Assembly (NCBI GenBank): GCA_022451045.1
Contig: JAKUOW010000013.1
Location: 1-46,036, forward strand
Reading direction: 5' to 3'
Source: Pirellulales bacterium
Lineage (GTDB): Bacteria; Planctomycetota; Planctomycetia; Pirellulales; Pirellulaceae
Length of the DNA: 46,036 bases
Position numbers and translations under genes: made by a program. Below, piece after piece: positions 26,323 through 35,821 of this stretch (positions within the stretch are counted from its first letter, which is position 1; the number at the start of each line of letters is the position of its first letter). The notes below the pieces were generated by a model. That model saw only the letters and a list, made by a program, of their open reading frames with translations. It did not search any database and was not told the origin of the DNA.

Positions 26323-29300
26323 TTAATCCACAAACATGAACTCATTGGAACCAAGCATGACTAACGCGTACTGCTCCCATGAGGTTAATTTATCGCCATC
26401 GATCATCGGCAACTGCACAAACTCCAAACCGGCAGACAATTCGTCATCATCCGGAGTTCGTCCAAAGGCCGTACGATACGCAAACTCGATACGACTCTGT
26501 TCATCTTGTGTATGGTCCTGAATCCGCTGAGCAAACGCTTTTGCTCGTTGCGTCATGAAATCACTGTTCATCACAAACAGCTGTTGCAATGGAACCGTTG
26601 TAACTGGTCGTGCGTCGCTCGTGATGTTGGGATCCGGAAAATCGAAAAGCCGTAGTAGCTCGTTTAATCTATGGCGACTTACAAAACCGTAAATGGTACG
26701 TCGCTTGTTACCGGCGCTGTCTAGATTCCCTGCCGGGCCACCCAACGTCGTTTCCAACTCGCCTGATACGGCTAATAAACTGTCACGCCAAGGTTCCACT
26801 TCCAATCGCCGTCGATTCATCTTCCACAGTTGCTTGTTTTCTGGATCAACGTCGTGGTACGCCTGATTAAATCTACTCGACTGCTGATACACCGACGAGA
26901 GCATGATTTGTTTATGGAGTGATTTAATCGACCATCCGGATTCCATAAAGGACACAGCAAGGAAGTCAAGCAACTCTGGGTGTGTTGGGCGATTGCCGAG
27001 TTGTCCAAAATTACTCAGCGTGCCGACCAGCCCTTTATCAAAATGTCCCGCCCAAACACGGTTTACAATGACACGAGCTGTTAACGGATTGTCCGCACTA
27101 GTAACTGAATTTGCCAATTCTAAACGGCCGCTACCAGTACTCTCAAATGGTGCCTTCTCTCCGCCTGTAAAAATTGCCGGCATTGCCCGTGGTGCCACAT
27201 CAGCTTGATTAGCTGGATTTCCTTTGAGATAGATCTTTACATCTCGACTACCATCTTCGTTTATTGAATGCGCTAGAGGCACACTGATGGCATCGACTTG
27301 CTTCTGCAATTCCTCTCGCTGTTTACGCAATTCTACCAATTGCGCCTTCGGTTCTTCTGGCAATTTAGATTCCGCCTCATTTGGGGGAATAGCAAGCAGT
27401 CCCTCGTCATAGAACATTAACGAAAGAAGTGTCGCGTTGACCTTGTCTGCTTCGGTAAAGTCGCTCGGCTTTTCATCACCGGCATCCGCAACGGCTTCTT
27501 CTGGAAGTGGTTTCATTTCCAATCGAGCGCCGGAAAACACGAAGTGATCTGAACTGATTGAATTATCATCTGGTCCATAACCACCAGTCGTAATCAGAGT
27601 TACATACCTTGCTTCTGCCGGTACCGTTATTTCATAGGAGACGAATTCTCCGTTAGCCTTCATTTCGTCAGGTATCCCACCGGAAAAGTAGTACGTGAAA
27701 TCACTGTAGACGATTTCCATCTTCTTACCGTTCACGTAACCAGCAAGAATCGCATCCATCACTTCCTTCTGCTTGTGCGGTTTGGAAATAACAACGGCGA
27801 CGAATCCGGATGCATTAGACCCAAACGCGTCATCATTGATGCCGGCGCGGTCGACTTTGAATGTGAATTGCTGATCTTCAGGTAATAAACCTGCTCGTCG
27901 GATCTCGGCTAAGTCAAAGGTTACAATCGCATTCGCATGCATGCCAATGCCCTGCTCTTTTCGTGGGCCATTAGCAGCATATGCCTGCCCCTCTGTGCTG
28001 ATACCGCCGCCATCGTTATTCCAGGCATCATTCGTTATTTGGCCATATTTTCTGTCATTCGCACCAATGTGCTCAAAATTGAATGAGATTCCCTCTGCAA
28101 TATTGGTCGTTGTGCCCCATCCAAATGCGGTGCGATCAATTCCCAACTTGTTAGCGTCAGCGATTGCTTTGAATTTGTCCGATCCCAATGCCGTGTCCAA
28201 TGCCACAGCGTTGGAGTCATCAAAGAGGTTGCCTAGTGGGATGATACCTGGCTCTACCTGAGCCCTATCGGAGTCTCGGACAAATGCCAGATTATCTCCA
28301 AAATGTGCAAACAGTGTTTCTCTCTGGCCCAATAACTCCTGAACTGCAACCTGTAATTGGCTTGCAAGTTCCTTGATCTTGTCGGAAATCGCAGAGTCCG
28401 CTGAATGGTCTTTGTCCTTTGGCAGAGAATCTATGTAGACATATAGATCCTGAAGAAACGGTCGCTGTTTTAGGATGCGTGCATTTCGACTCGTTAGCAA
28501 GTTAGCCCATCGCTTTACAAGTGTGACACTGAGCCCGAACTGGTCGGTGACCTCTTTCGTTAATTTCTTCTCGTCCTTTTCGGTACGTTTTCGATTTAGC
28601 CAGTGCCAACCTGCCTGCACGTAACTGCTTATTTCATCCACAAGCAGTGGACGTAACTCTCGGCTCTCCGAAATGAGAAAGCTGTTTATCGCCAGATCCT
28701 GATCTTTGACCTTTTGTTCAGCATTATTGCGACTTGCTACGATTTCGCTCGAAACAATTGGGCGTTCTTCATACTTCGTACTCGCAAAGATGCCCGCCAG
28801 ACCGTAGTAGTCCTGCATAGTGATCGGATCGTATTTGTGATCGTGACAACGAGCACATGAAACTGTCAGTCCAAGTACACCGCGAGTCAGTGTATCTATG
28901 CGGTCATCCCATTCATCCGCCTGTGCCTTAAGCTTCTCTACGTTTTCAGCGTAATACACTGGGCCAAGTGCAAACAACCCAAGGGATGCAATTCGTAAAT
29001 GCTGGTCAGGAGTCTCAAGTAAGTCGCCTGCAATCTGGTGCTTGATGAAGTCGTCATACGGCATGTCATCATTAAAAGCATTAACGACCCAATCACGGTA
29101 AAAATATCCGCGTGGATACTTCCTAGCCTTAAACGTGTGAGCTTGATCTTCACCATAACGTGCCACATCGAGCCAGCGGCGACCCCAACGCTCTCCATAA
29201 TGCTCAGAGCTGAGTAATTCCTGCACCACTTTTTCGAATGCCTGCTCATCTGGATCATTCACGAAAGCTTCAATTTGTTCCGGTGTCGGAGGCAGTCCGA

Positions 29301-29913
29301 TCAGATCGAAGTATGCGCGACGAATCAACGTTACACGATCAGCTGCAACACTTGGTTGCATATTGTTTGACTGTAATTGTGCAAACACAAACTTATCGAT
29401 GTCCGTCTTTATCCAATCAGACTCGACCTGCGGAACTTCCTGTTTCTGAGGCTTCTTGAATGCCCAGAAGTCCTTGGCCTTTTCAAAGTCGATCATTGGC
29501 TTCGTGGCAAGTGCCTGACCTTTTCTTGGATCCACTGCACCCGTCCTAATCCAGTGCTCAAAGTCCTTGATCACTTCATCTGGCAACTTTCCTTTGGGAG
29601 GCATTTCAAATCCCTCGTACTTGAGGGCCATGACAAGCAAACTCTCATCCGGTTTGCCAACGACAATTGCTGGCCCCGAATCACCACCCTTCATCGTCCC
29701 CGCTCTATTATCAAGCAATAGGTTTCCCTGAACGGGACGAGAATCGACACTGTGACACTCGTAACAGCTTTCAATCAGCACGGGTCGAATCTTCTTTTCG
29801 AAAAACTCCAGTGCCGCTGGATCCAACTTTTCTTCAGTGTCTGCACTCATAACAAGTGACGGCAATATCAAGCCGATTATGAGCGCTGAAAGTGCAATTG
29901 AGAAATGTCTCAT
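26323..29913 (-). CDS. PSCyt1-DUF1549-DUF1553 planctomycete cytochrome-like protein
   Basis: A 1196-residue exported protein with a signal peptide at about 1-23. Order: a PSCyt1 haem-c-like module (about 32-130, CYECH at 50-54, with GFEMPPKGKL as the likely Met ligand region); DUF1549/PSCyt2 (about 165-380) with a second CxxCH (CARCH at 353-357); a helical stretch; an inserted beta-rich region (about 555-800) that looks like an NPCBM-type carbohydrate-binding module (GIGMHANAIVTFDLAEIR); and DUF1553/PSD1 (about 925-1180, NPLTARVIVNRVWAGHF and SVYQQSSRFN). The family is typical of planctomycetes and is always exported. It probably works with the downstream DUF1501 protein on a periplasmic sugar polymer. 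It lies 84 bases after the DUF6263 gene. Confidence 0.92.
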   Translation of the reverse strand: MRHFSIALSALIIGLILPSLVMSADTEEKLDPAALEFFEKKIRPVLIESCYECHSVDSRPVQGNLLLDNRAGTMKGGDSGPAIVVGKPDESLLVMALKYEGFEMPPKGKLPDEVIKDFEHWIRTGAVDPRKGQALATKPMIDFEKAKDFWAFKKPQKQEVPQVESDWIKTDIDKFVFAQLQSNNMQPSVAADRVTLIRRAYFDLIGLPPTPEQIEAFVNDPDEQAFEKVVQELLSSEHYGERWGRRWLDVARYGEDQAHTFKARKYPRGYFYRDWVVNAFNDDMPYDDFIKHQIAGDLLETPDQHLRIASLGLFALGPVYYAENVEKLKAQADEWDDRIDTLTRGVLGLTVSCARCHDHKYDPITMQDYYGLAGIFASTKYEERPIVSSEIVASRNNAEQKVKDQDLAINSFLISESRELRPLLVDEISSYVQAGWHWLNRKRTEKDEKKLTKEVTDQFGLSVTLVKRWANLLTSRNARILKQRPFLQDLYVYIDSLPKDKDHSADSAISDKIKELASQLQVAVQELLGQRETLFAHFGDNLAFVRDSDRAQVEPGIIPLGNLFDDSNAVALDTALGSDKFKAIADANKLGIDRTAFGWGTTTNIAEGISFNFEHIGANDRKYGQITNDAWNNDGGGISTEGQAYAANGPRKEQGIGMHANAIVTFDLAEIRRAGLLPEDQQFTFKVDRAGINDDAFGSNASGFVAVVISKPHKQKEVMDAILAGYVNGKKMEIVYSDFTYYFSGGIPDEMKANGEFVSYEITVPAEARYVTLITTGGYGPDDNSISSDHFVFSGARLEMKPLPEEAVADAGDEKPSDFTEADKVNATLLSLMFYDEGLLAIPPNEAESKLPEEPKAQLVELRKQREELQKQVDAISVPLAHSINEDGSRDVKIYLKGNPANQADVAPRAMPAIFTGGEKAPFESTGSGRLELANSVTSADNPLTARVIVNRVWAGHFDKGLVGTLSNFGQLGNRPTHPELLDFLAVSFMESGWSIKSLHKQIMLSSVYQQSSRFNQAYHDVDPENKQLWKMNRRRLEVEPWRDSLLAVSGELETTLGGPAGNLDSAGNKRRTIYGFVSRHRLNELLRLFDFPDPNITSDARPVTTVPLQQLFVMNSDFMTQRAKAFAQRIQDHTQDEQSRIEFAYRTAFGRTPDDDELSAGLEFVQLPMIDGDKLTSWEQYALVMLGSNEFMFVD

Positions 29914-29997
29914 AGTTTACATATCGCGTTGGTTAGTGTGGGCGCGGAAAAACGCATGGAGCAACAGTAAAGCTTATTACAGCTCACTCAATGGATT

Positions 29998-30942
29998 TTA
30001 GTCGATAGAGGTTTTGCTGGAAATCTTCAGGGCAAGCTCTGCTGGGATTTCCTGACCATTTGTAGACAATACGATTTCACCTTCCACATCAATGACCATA
30101 TCCGTTTTAACGATGTTTCCAATCGAATCATCAAAGTAAATCTCAGATTTGGAACTCTCCGTGGGCTTCAAGTCGGACTTGGCAATCTTAAGCGGTGAGG
30201 CTGGATTAGCTTCCACTTTTAGCACTACCGACTTAATCGCCGCTGAGATCTTGTGTAGTTTTTTATCACCAACTGTAACGATTCCGTCATATGTGTAATC
30301 ACTCGTTACTTCAAGAGATTGACCCGCATCCAGAGGGATTGGCAATACTCGAGACCATGATTCGCCCTTTTCTACAGCTGCTGTCGGCAGCAGATTAGTG
30401 AACATGTTTACCTCGCTGACAATTCGCTTGGAAGCAAGTTGCTGCTCAACAGCAGCTTTAATCGCTGGCGGGAGTTCCTCTAGTTCTAGTCCACTGACGC
30501 TTGCTGATGTGGCTAAACCATCTTTATCAAACACTACCGTGGTTTGGGCAGTCTTGATTGCACTATAAAGATCAATGATGGAGTCGAGTGGAGAACCGGT
30601 CTTCTTCACTTCTTTGTCAGAATCATATTCAATAGACAGGCCGCCAGGCACTTGTAGCTTCACACTCATTTTTTCAGGCTGTTCAACAACCTCGACACTA
30701 CCATCATCATTCTTCTTGGTGATTTTCCACCCAATGACCGATTTCGAGTCGTTCTTGGTTGGTAGTTCCATGCCGGCGATCGACATCGTCTGAGAAATGG
30801 ATGAGTGTACGGTTTGCTTCCAACTTGCCTTTGTTGGGGCCTTTGCTTTTAGGGTTACCTGTGCATAAGCACTTGAAAACGTGGTGCTAAAGATTGCAAG
30901 TAGAAGAAATAGAATTCGCTGTCTCGAGAATTGACTTGCCAT
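29998..30942 (-). CDS. DUF6263 family exported protein
   Basis: A 314-residue exported protein with a signal peptide (about 1-27, cut after SAYA). The body is all-beta, with the layout of the DUF6263 family: an N-terminal segment on repeated WKQTVHSSISQTMSI-type strands, a central VVFDKDGLATSASVSG, then PTAAVEKGESWSR and a terminal strand set. Function unknown; relatives are soluble or membrane-attached envelope proteins. It follows the TPR lipoprotein gene by 124 bases, and two overlapping hairpins lie in that gap. Confidence 0.75.
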   Translation of the reverse strand: MASQFSRQRILFLLLAIFSTTFSSAYAQVTLKAKAPTKASWKQTVHSSISQTMSIAGMELPTKNDSKSVIGWKITKKNDDGSVEVVEQPEKMSVKLQVPGGLSIEYDSDKEVKKTGSPLDSIIDLYSAIKTAQTTVVFDKDGLATSASVSGLELEELPPAIKAAVEQQLASKRIVSEVNMFTNLLPTAAVEKGESWSRVLPIPLDAGQSLEVTSDYTYDGIVTVGDKKLHKISAAIKSVVLKVEANPASPLKIAKSDLKPTESSKSEIYFDDSIGNIVKTDMVIDVEGEIVLSTNGQEIPAELALKISSKTSID

Positions 30943-31011
30943 TGGGATTTACCTTTTTCCTGTTAAAGAGCTACTAAAACAATCGCTTGTCAGTACTTTT
31001 TCTTTATAAGT

Positions 31012-31036
31012 GTTTGTTGCAAACTCGTTGAGAGTT
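31012..31036 (-). repeat. Two overlapping, mutually exclusive hairpins upstream of the DUF6263 gene
   Basis: GTTTG-TTG-CAAAC (31012-31024) and AACTC-GTTGA-GAGTT (31022-31036) are both perfect five-base inverted repeats that share three bases, so only one can form at a time. They sit 70-95 bases upstream of the gene starting at 30942 and could be leader structure. Short stems like these also arise by chance. Confidence 0.25.
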
Positions 31037-31066
31037 AACTTCTGAGATTCCTATATTCCAAAAGGG

Positions 31067-32668
31067 TTATTCTGTCGCTTCCATTCGCTGTGGTTTGTCG
31101 TTCTTGTACAAGTCCAGCGCTATCTGCTGTATTTCATGGCGGCCTTCACGACCCAGCGACTCTGATATCTTCATTGCTTTGGTTTGGAATTGAATCGCAG
31201 TTTCAAACTCGCCGCGATCAGCGTGAAGCATTGCTTGGCATTCGGCAACATAATCCGCGTATTCTTCCGAATCAGCTACTAAGTCCAAAACTTCCTGTGC
31301 ACGCTCTAAATCCCGCACTGCGTCATCCGGAGCTGAAGCAAGCACTTGCACCAACAGGAAAATCAGGTTCGGGTGCTGTTCTAGTACCTGTAAACTCGCT
31401 TCCAACTGCTCCATCGCTTCACGGTAGCGGCGTGATTTGGCAAGTGCTATGGATCTGCCTTGAAGTGCAAATTCATTTGCCGGCTGCTTCTGCAAAATGT
31501 GGTCGTACAATTCTATCGCTTTAGCGAACTCCTGTTTTGTCAGATAGATTTCTGCGAGCAAGGAATGTGCGTCGAGCGTAGAGGGATTTTGACCTAAGGC
31601 CTGTAAGAGGACGGATATCGCCTCATCGAGTTTGCCTTGTCTTTGATGTACAGACGCTAGGTTAATGTAGGCAGTGATACGTGTCCGGTCGAGTGTGATA
31701 GCCTTTGCAAAAGATTCACCAGCAATTTCGATATTTCCCAGATACATCATTGCCACACCGTAATTCACGTTGAGGATGGCGTCATTGGGCTTTTCTTCGA
31801 GTGCTAGTTTGAAGTGCCGTACCGCCTCAACATAGTTTTTCTCCTTAAATAGGGCCGTATTTCCTCGCATTCGGTGTGCGCTGACAGTTTTCCTGAGCCC
31901 TTGCACTTTCACGTGCAGTGGATCCACCGACAATAGTCGTTCGACACTCTTCTCGAATTGTTCCTGATATTGTTTTGCACGCTCCACCTCGCCGATCTTT
32001 CGATGTGCAGTCATTAGCAAGTACAGGATGTTCTTTCTTCCAGGTATCATTCCCTCAGCGCGAGATAAATGCTCAATCGCCTTCACTGGATCTTCTTCCA
32101 TGTATGTCTTACCAAGTCCGAGATAGAAAATCGGCTGACGACCGTTAGTACGGTCTATTCCCAGCTGGAATTTCTCTCGGGCCGTCTCTATCTCATCTAG
32201 CTCAAGATAAGAATCCCCAGCCCAATAAAGAGATGCGACAACATACGGCATCGCTGCACGATCGTTGATCAAGAAATCCGCTGCGTGACTAAAAGCGTCC
32301 GCCGCAATTTCCATCTGATCTGTTTCGCGGTAAGCTCGTCCAAGCAAATGAAGGATGTCACCGTCTTTTTGATAGCTTAGTGAGTTTTCATAACAGGCAA
32401 TCGCAAGGTCAATGACGTCGTATGATTGAAACACTTGGCCAGCTTGTGCATACAACGCTGCTGTCTTCTTGGCAGGCTGATCGGCTGGTGGGTCTGTTTG
32501 AAGCTTCTGAATACTCTTAAATGCACTGTTAACTTGCTGCTTGGCGGCATCATCAAGTTGAGAAACATCTGGTGATTCTATGAGAACGACTCCGTCTGGA
32601 AGTGAATTACCACCACAACCATTTAACAAGCAAAGGACGACAAAGCCGATGCACATTTTATGCGCCAT
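31067..32668 (-). CDS. TPR-repeat lipoprotein
   Basis: A 533-residue lipoprotein (lipobox LNGC, Cys18) made almost wholly of tetratricopeptide repeats. About ten units are visible from residue 60 to 520, for example AIACYENSLSYQKDGDILHL, AVRHFKLALEEKPNDAILNV, AGESFAKAITLDRTRITAYI and AIELYDHILQKQPANEFALQ. It probably serves as a protein-binding scaffold at the membrane. Its start ATG 32668 lies inside the end of the CRTAC1-like gene (11-base overlap), with GGGAGGGA upstream, so the two are translationally coupled. Such CRTAC1 plus TPR pairs recur in planctomycetes, but the complex is not characterised. Confidence 0.9.
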   Translation of the reverse strand: MAHKMCIGFVVLCLLNGCGGNSLPDGVVLIESPDVSQLDDAAKQQVNSAFKSIQKLQTDPPADQPAKKTAALYAQAGQVFQSYDVIDLAIACYENSLSYQKDGDILHLLGRAYRETDQMEIAADAFSHAADFLINDRAAMPYVVASLYWAGDSYLELDEIETAREKFQLGIDRTNGRQPIFYLGLGKTYMEEDPVKAIEHLSRAEGMIPGRKNILYLLMTAHRKIGEVERAKQYQEQFEKSVERLLSVDPLHVKVQGLRKTVSAHRMRGNTALFKEKNYVEAVRHFKLALEEKPNDAILNVNYGVAMMYLGNIEIAGESFAKAITLDRTRITAYINLASVHQRQGKLDEAISVLLQALGQNPSTLDAHSLLAEIYLTKQEFAKAIELYDHILQKQPANEFALQGRSIALAKSRRYREAMEQLEASLQVLEQHPNLIFLLVQVLASAPDDAVRDLERAQEVLDLVADSEEYADYVAECQAMLHADRGEFETAIQFQTKAMKISESLGREGRHEIQQIALDLYKNDKPQRMEATE

Positions 32669-34427
32669 CTAAATCCCTCCCTGTTCCACGGTGTAATTCG
32701 TTGTATTGGTCGACTTGGACTTCAGACCATTCTTCAATTGCGCCGTCTGGCCAATGCACTATGACCTTTTGAACATCCGGTATTTCTCCTAATCCGACAA
32801 GGATTCTTGGATCGTTGGAACTGCAATAACTCCCGTCCGCCCTTGGGCTTCTCCAGAATGTTTTTCCTTCAGTGATGATTTCGACGCGGCAATCCAAAGC
32901 GATTGTTTTGCTGTTATCAGTAGTAAGGGCTAGACCCAACCAGTGGTTATCATCTCCACTCCGGTTCAAATACAGCCGGAGAGGTCCCGAGTTATTGGCA
33001 ACCAGAATATCAGGCGTCCCGTCATTATCCACATCGCCAATGCAAAGTCCGCGGCTTACCTCGGAAGGTTTGCACACAGAACCACTTGCATCTGAAATGT
33101 CTTCAAATGCGCTGCCGTCAATGTTTCGGAATAATTGATTGCGTTGGTGCAATGGATAAGTTTCATTTTCACGAAGCAGGTGTTCAAGAATATTGACTGC
33201 ACCGTTAACAACGTAAAGGTCTAGGAGTGTGTCGTTATCAAAGTCGACCCAGAGCATTCCAAATGCAGTAGACCCTCGACTTGGTACACCCAACTTGAAT
33301 TGAGAGGTGCTATCAACAAAATTTCCCGAACCATCATTTTCGTAGAGGGTATTTGTTTCGTCATTCCAATGACCTAATACCAGATCGTCGTCTCCGTCTC
33401 CGTCGATATCTGCCGCATCGATGCCCATGCTGCCCTCTGGATTACCATCCATATTAAAGGCGCATCCACGCAGTACAGCTTCATCAACAAATGTGCCATC
33501 TTGTTGATTGACCCAAAGGTTGTTTCCTTTGGAATCGTTTGCAATATATAAGTCGACCCAGCCATCGCCTGTGAAATCTCGACCAACAATACCGAGACTA
33601 GGTGTGGCAATTCGGGCAATTTGAGACTCAGCAGACTTATCCGCAAACGTACCGTCGCCGTTGTTGATGAACAGTCGATCTGGAACGGGAGTTTCGCTTT
33701 CCGGGCCACAATAACTAGCAGCACCGGTATCGATGTAACATTGCCGATGGGTGTCGTAACCAAAAACGACGTAGTTGCACACGTACAGATCGAGATGGCC
33801 ATCCCTGTTTACATCGACAAAGGAAGCGCTACTGCTCAGCTCGTTTGTGTCAGTACCGGATGTGTCAGTGACATCTGTAAATGTACCATCACCATTATTC
33901 TTGTAGAGCTGATTTGAACCCCAGTTAGTGACATAAATATCCTGCCAGCCATCTGAATCATAGTCGCCGATAGCGACACCCATGCCATAACCCGTGGCAT
34001 TAATACCTGAAACTTCAGTGACATCCGTGAATTGAACGGTGCGATTTCCGTTTTCATCAATGACTAAATCGTTACGGAAGAGATGATCTCGCAATTCATT
34101 TTTGGGTTGGAAGATGGCATCTCTGACACTGGTGTCTGCTCCTAGCATATGTCCTTGATTGACATAGACATCCAAATCACCGTCGTTATCGTAATCAAAC
34201 AGTGCTGCACCGGATCCCATTATTTCGATCAGGTACATGGAGCCATGCATTCCGTTAAAGTGAGTGAAATCCAGCCCCGAGGACTCAGAAACATCTTCAA
34301 ACAAATCAACATGTGCAGATAAGTCTGGATTCCCACCCAATTCCTGCTCGGAATCGCCACAACCGACCAAAACCGCCAAAATCAGCAAAATCATGGGCAG
34401 TCTATGTTTAAAAACTAAGACAGGCAT
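32658..34427 (-). CDS. CRTAC1-like FG-GAP/VCBS repeat lipoprotein with ASPIC/UnbV tail
   Basis: A 589-residue lipoprotein. The signal ends in the lipobox LVGC (Cys23). The body is a seven-bladed FG-GAP/VCBS beta-propeller with repeated calcium-type DxDxDGxxD loops (DYDNDGDLDVYV, DYDSDGWQDIYVTN, DVNRDGHLDLYVCN, DIDGDGDDDLVLGH, DVDNDGTPDILVANNSG). It ends in an ASPIC/UnbV domain with WPDGAIEEWSEV. It probably binds an extracellular ligand or partner. The start is uncertain: 34427 (MPVLVFKHRL) gives a clean lipoprotein signal, but there is no ribosome site; the frame extends to 34553 through repeat DNA. A later ATG (codon 12) is possible. It overlaps the TPR gene by 11 bases. Confidence 0.88.
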   Translation of the reverse strand: MPVLVFKHRLPMILLILAVLVGCGDSEQELGGNPDLSAHVDLFEDVSESSGLDFTHFNGMHGSMYLIEIMGSGAALFDYDNDGDLDVYVNQGHMLGADTSVRDAIFQPKNELRDHLFRNDLVIDENGNRTVQFTDVTEVSGINATGYGMGVAIGDYDSDGWQDIYVTNWGSNQLYKNNGDGTFTDVTDTSGTDTNELSSSASFVDVNRDGHLDLYVCNYVVFGYDTHRQCYIDTGAASYCGPESETPVPDRLFINNGDGTFADKSAESQIARIATPSLGIVGRDFTGDGWVDLYIANDSKGNNLWVNQQDGTFVDEAVLRGCAFNMDGNPEGSMGIDAADIDGDGDDDLVLGHWNDETNTLYENDGSGNFVDSTSQFKLGVPSRGSTAFGMLWVDFDNDTLLDLYVVNGAVNILEHLLRENETYPLHQRNQLFRNIDGSAFEDISDASGSVCKPSEVSRGLCIGDVDNDGTPDILVANNSGPLRLYLNRSGDDNHWLGLALTTDNSKTIALDCRVEIITEGKTFWRSPRADGSYCSSNDPRILVGLGEIPDVQKVIVHWPDGAIEEWSEVQVDQYNELHRGTGRDLDGA

Positions 34428-34630
34428 ATTTTGTTGGGAAAAACAACAGATTCCAGGTCCGTAAATCATGGACAGTCTATGTTTGTGCACAGGCAAGAAG
34501 TGTAATTTGGGGTCGCTTCTTGAGTATAGCCCGCCAGAAATAAGGAAATCCAAGGAAATTCAAGACAGGCATGATTTTGGCCAAAAATCATATACAGTCT
34601 ATGTTTGAATCTAAGACATAGAATGCCTAT
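34383..34630 (-). repeat. Direct repeats copying the CRTAC1 gene start region
   Basis: On the minus strand a 12-base core AAACATAGACTG occurs three times, complementary to CAGTCTATGTTT at 34398-34409, 34473-34484 and 34595-34606. Each core is followed by three variable bases and ATGATTT. Related flanks (TGTCTTAG, and ATGCCTGTCTT) appear in two or three copies. The first two cores are exactly 75 bases apart. The copy nearest the gene includes the start codon at 34427; the others lie upstream. All three encode K-H-R-L-x-M-I. Confidence 0.8.
34571..34591. repeat. Near-perfect palindrome within the repeat region
   Basis: ATGATTTTGG followed by CCAAAAATCAT is a palindrome apart from one extra A. 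It could be an operator or a hairpin in the leader of the CRTAC1 gene; it is not followed by a T-run in either direction. Confidence 0.45.
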
Positions 34631-34685
34631 GAATTTTTTAATTACACAGAAAGTGGGTGTCCATGATTGAGCTGCCGGAATTCGG

Positions 34686-35690
34686 CTACACGGATTCCCA
34701 GGTACCGCTGGTGTCGCTGCGGAAAATTGCCTCGATCACCTTCATGTTGGCGACTGAATCCGGGATCGGTGTTGGCACAGCAGTGTCATTCAAGATCGCT
34801 TGACTAAACAGGTCGCCCTGAATTCCATACTGATCACAAATATCAAATTCGATCTCTTCGATGTCACCAGTGTCAGTCTGGTGCCACATTTTGCATGGTT
34901 TGTCCGGCGGAGCATTAAATGGAATCTCAATTTCAACTCGGCCTTTATTACCAAAGATATTTACACGTTGATACGGTGCCATCTGTGTCGAACATGTAAA
35001 CGTACTCGTGCCTGTGCCAAAATCCAGAATAGCCGATGCCATGACATCGGTACCAAATTCCGGATGCATGTCTGCTAATCCCTGAACACGAGTCGGCTCT
35101 TCACCAAAGATAAATCGAGAAACGGAAATCGGGTAACAACCGATATCCATCAGGCCGCCACCGCCAATATCAGCCATATTACGGATATTGTCCGGGTCAT
35201 CGTTAAAATAGCTGAACAACGAGTTGATCGTCTTTAGCTGGCCGATGCCTCCGCTGCGAACAATTTCTCGGGCTTTCTGCCATTGCGGATGATGGCGATA
35301 CATAAACGCCTCCATCACCTTAAGATCTGGATGTGCTGCAGCTGCATCTACCAATTGCCGGCCTTCTTCACTCGTCAACGCAATCGGTTTCTCACATAAC
35401 ACGTGCTTCCCAGCTTCGAGTGCCTGAATGGAAACCGAAACATGTAAATGGTTTGGCAACGGATTGTAGATCGCCTCGATCTCTGGGTCTGAGAGGAGTT
35501 CTTCATAACTGCCGTATGCCTTGGCGATCCCTAATTCATCAGCTACGGAAGTAGCTTTATCGATAGACCTCGAAGCAATCGCATGAATGTCACACAATTC
35601 GGCTCGCTGCATAGCGGGAATCACTTTTTCAACACCGATATTGGCAGTACTGACGATGCCCCAGCGAATTTTACGTTGTGTTTGCGACAT
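34686..35690 (-). CDS. Gfo/Idh/MocA family oxidoreductase
   Basis: A 334-residue NAD(P)-dependent oxidoreductase, probably of a sugar derivative. The N-terminal Rossmann fold has WGIVSTANIG and YNPLPNHLHVSVSI. The CEKPIAL motif carries Lys101. The C-terminal domain has GGGGLMDIGCYPISVSRFI, where Asp/Cys-Tyr occupy the usual active-site region. The sequence resembles the dihydrodiol/xylose dehydrogenase-like branch, but no substrate is assigned. Start ATG 35690 is set by GAGGAATTCTG just upstream; the frame reaches back to 35798 without a better signal. It follows the DUF1571 gene on the same strand. Confidence 0.9.
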   Translation of the reverse strand: MSQTQRKIRWGIVSTANIGVEKVIPAMQRAELCDIHAIASRSIDKATSVADELGIAKAYGSYEELLSDPEIEAIYNPLPNHLHVSVSIQALEAGKHVLCEKPIALTSEEGRQLVDAAAAHPDLKVMEAFMYRHHPQWQKAREIVRSGGIGQLKTINSLFSYFNDDPDNIRNMADIGGGGLMDIGCYPISVSRFIFGEEPTRVQGLADMHPEFGTDVMASAILDFGTGTSTFTCSTQMAPYQRVNIFGNKGRVEIEIPFNAPPDKPCKMWHQTDTGDIEEIEFDICDQYGIQGDLFSQAILNDTAVPTPIPDSVANMKVIEAIFRSDTSGTWESV

Positions 35691-35821
35691 CAGAATTCCT
35701 CTCAGTAAAATCAATTGGTGCGAATCTGGAACAGACAGTTTCCCAAATGAGAAGTCGAGAATCCAGTAGACTAAGGTACATCCCGAATCACTTACCATTA
35801 CAAGTGCAAAGAATACAACGG

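Noticed and set aside
34428-34553. Longer N-terminus of the CRTAC1-like protein
   Set aside because: The added 42 codons run through the direct repeats and would put a non-signal sequence ahead of a clear lipoprotein signal.
34383-34630. CRISPR array
   Set aside because: Only three imperfect copies with unequal spacing (75 and 122 bases) and no cas genes nearby.
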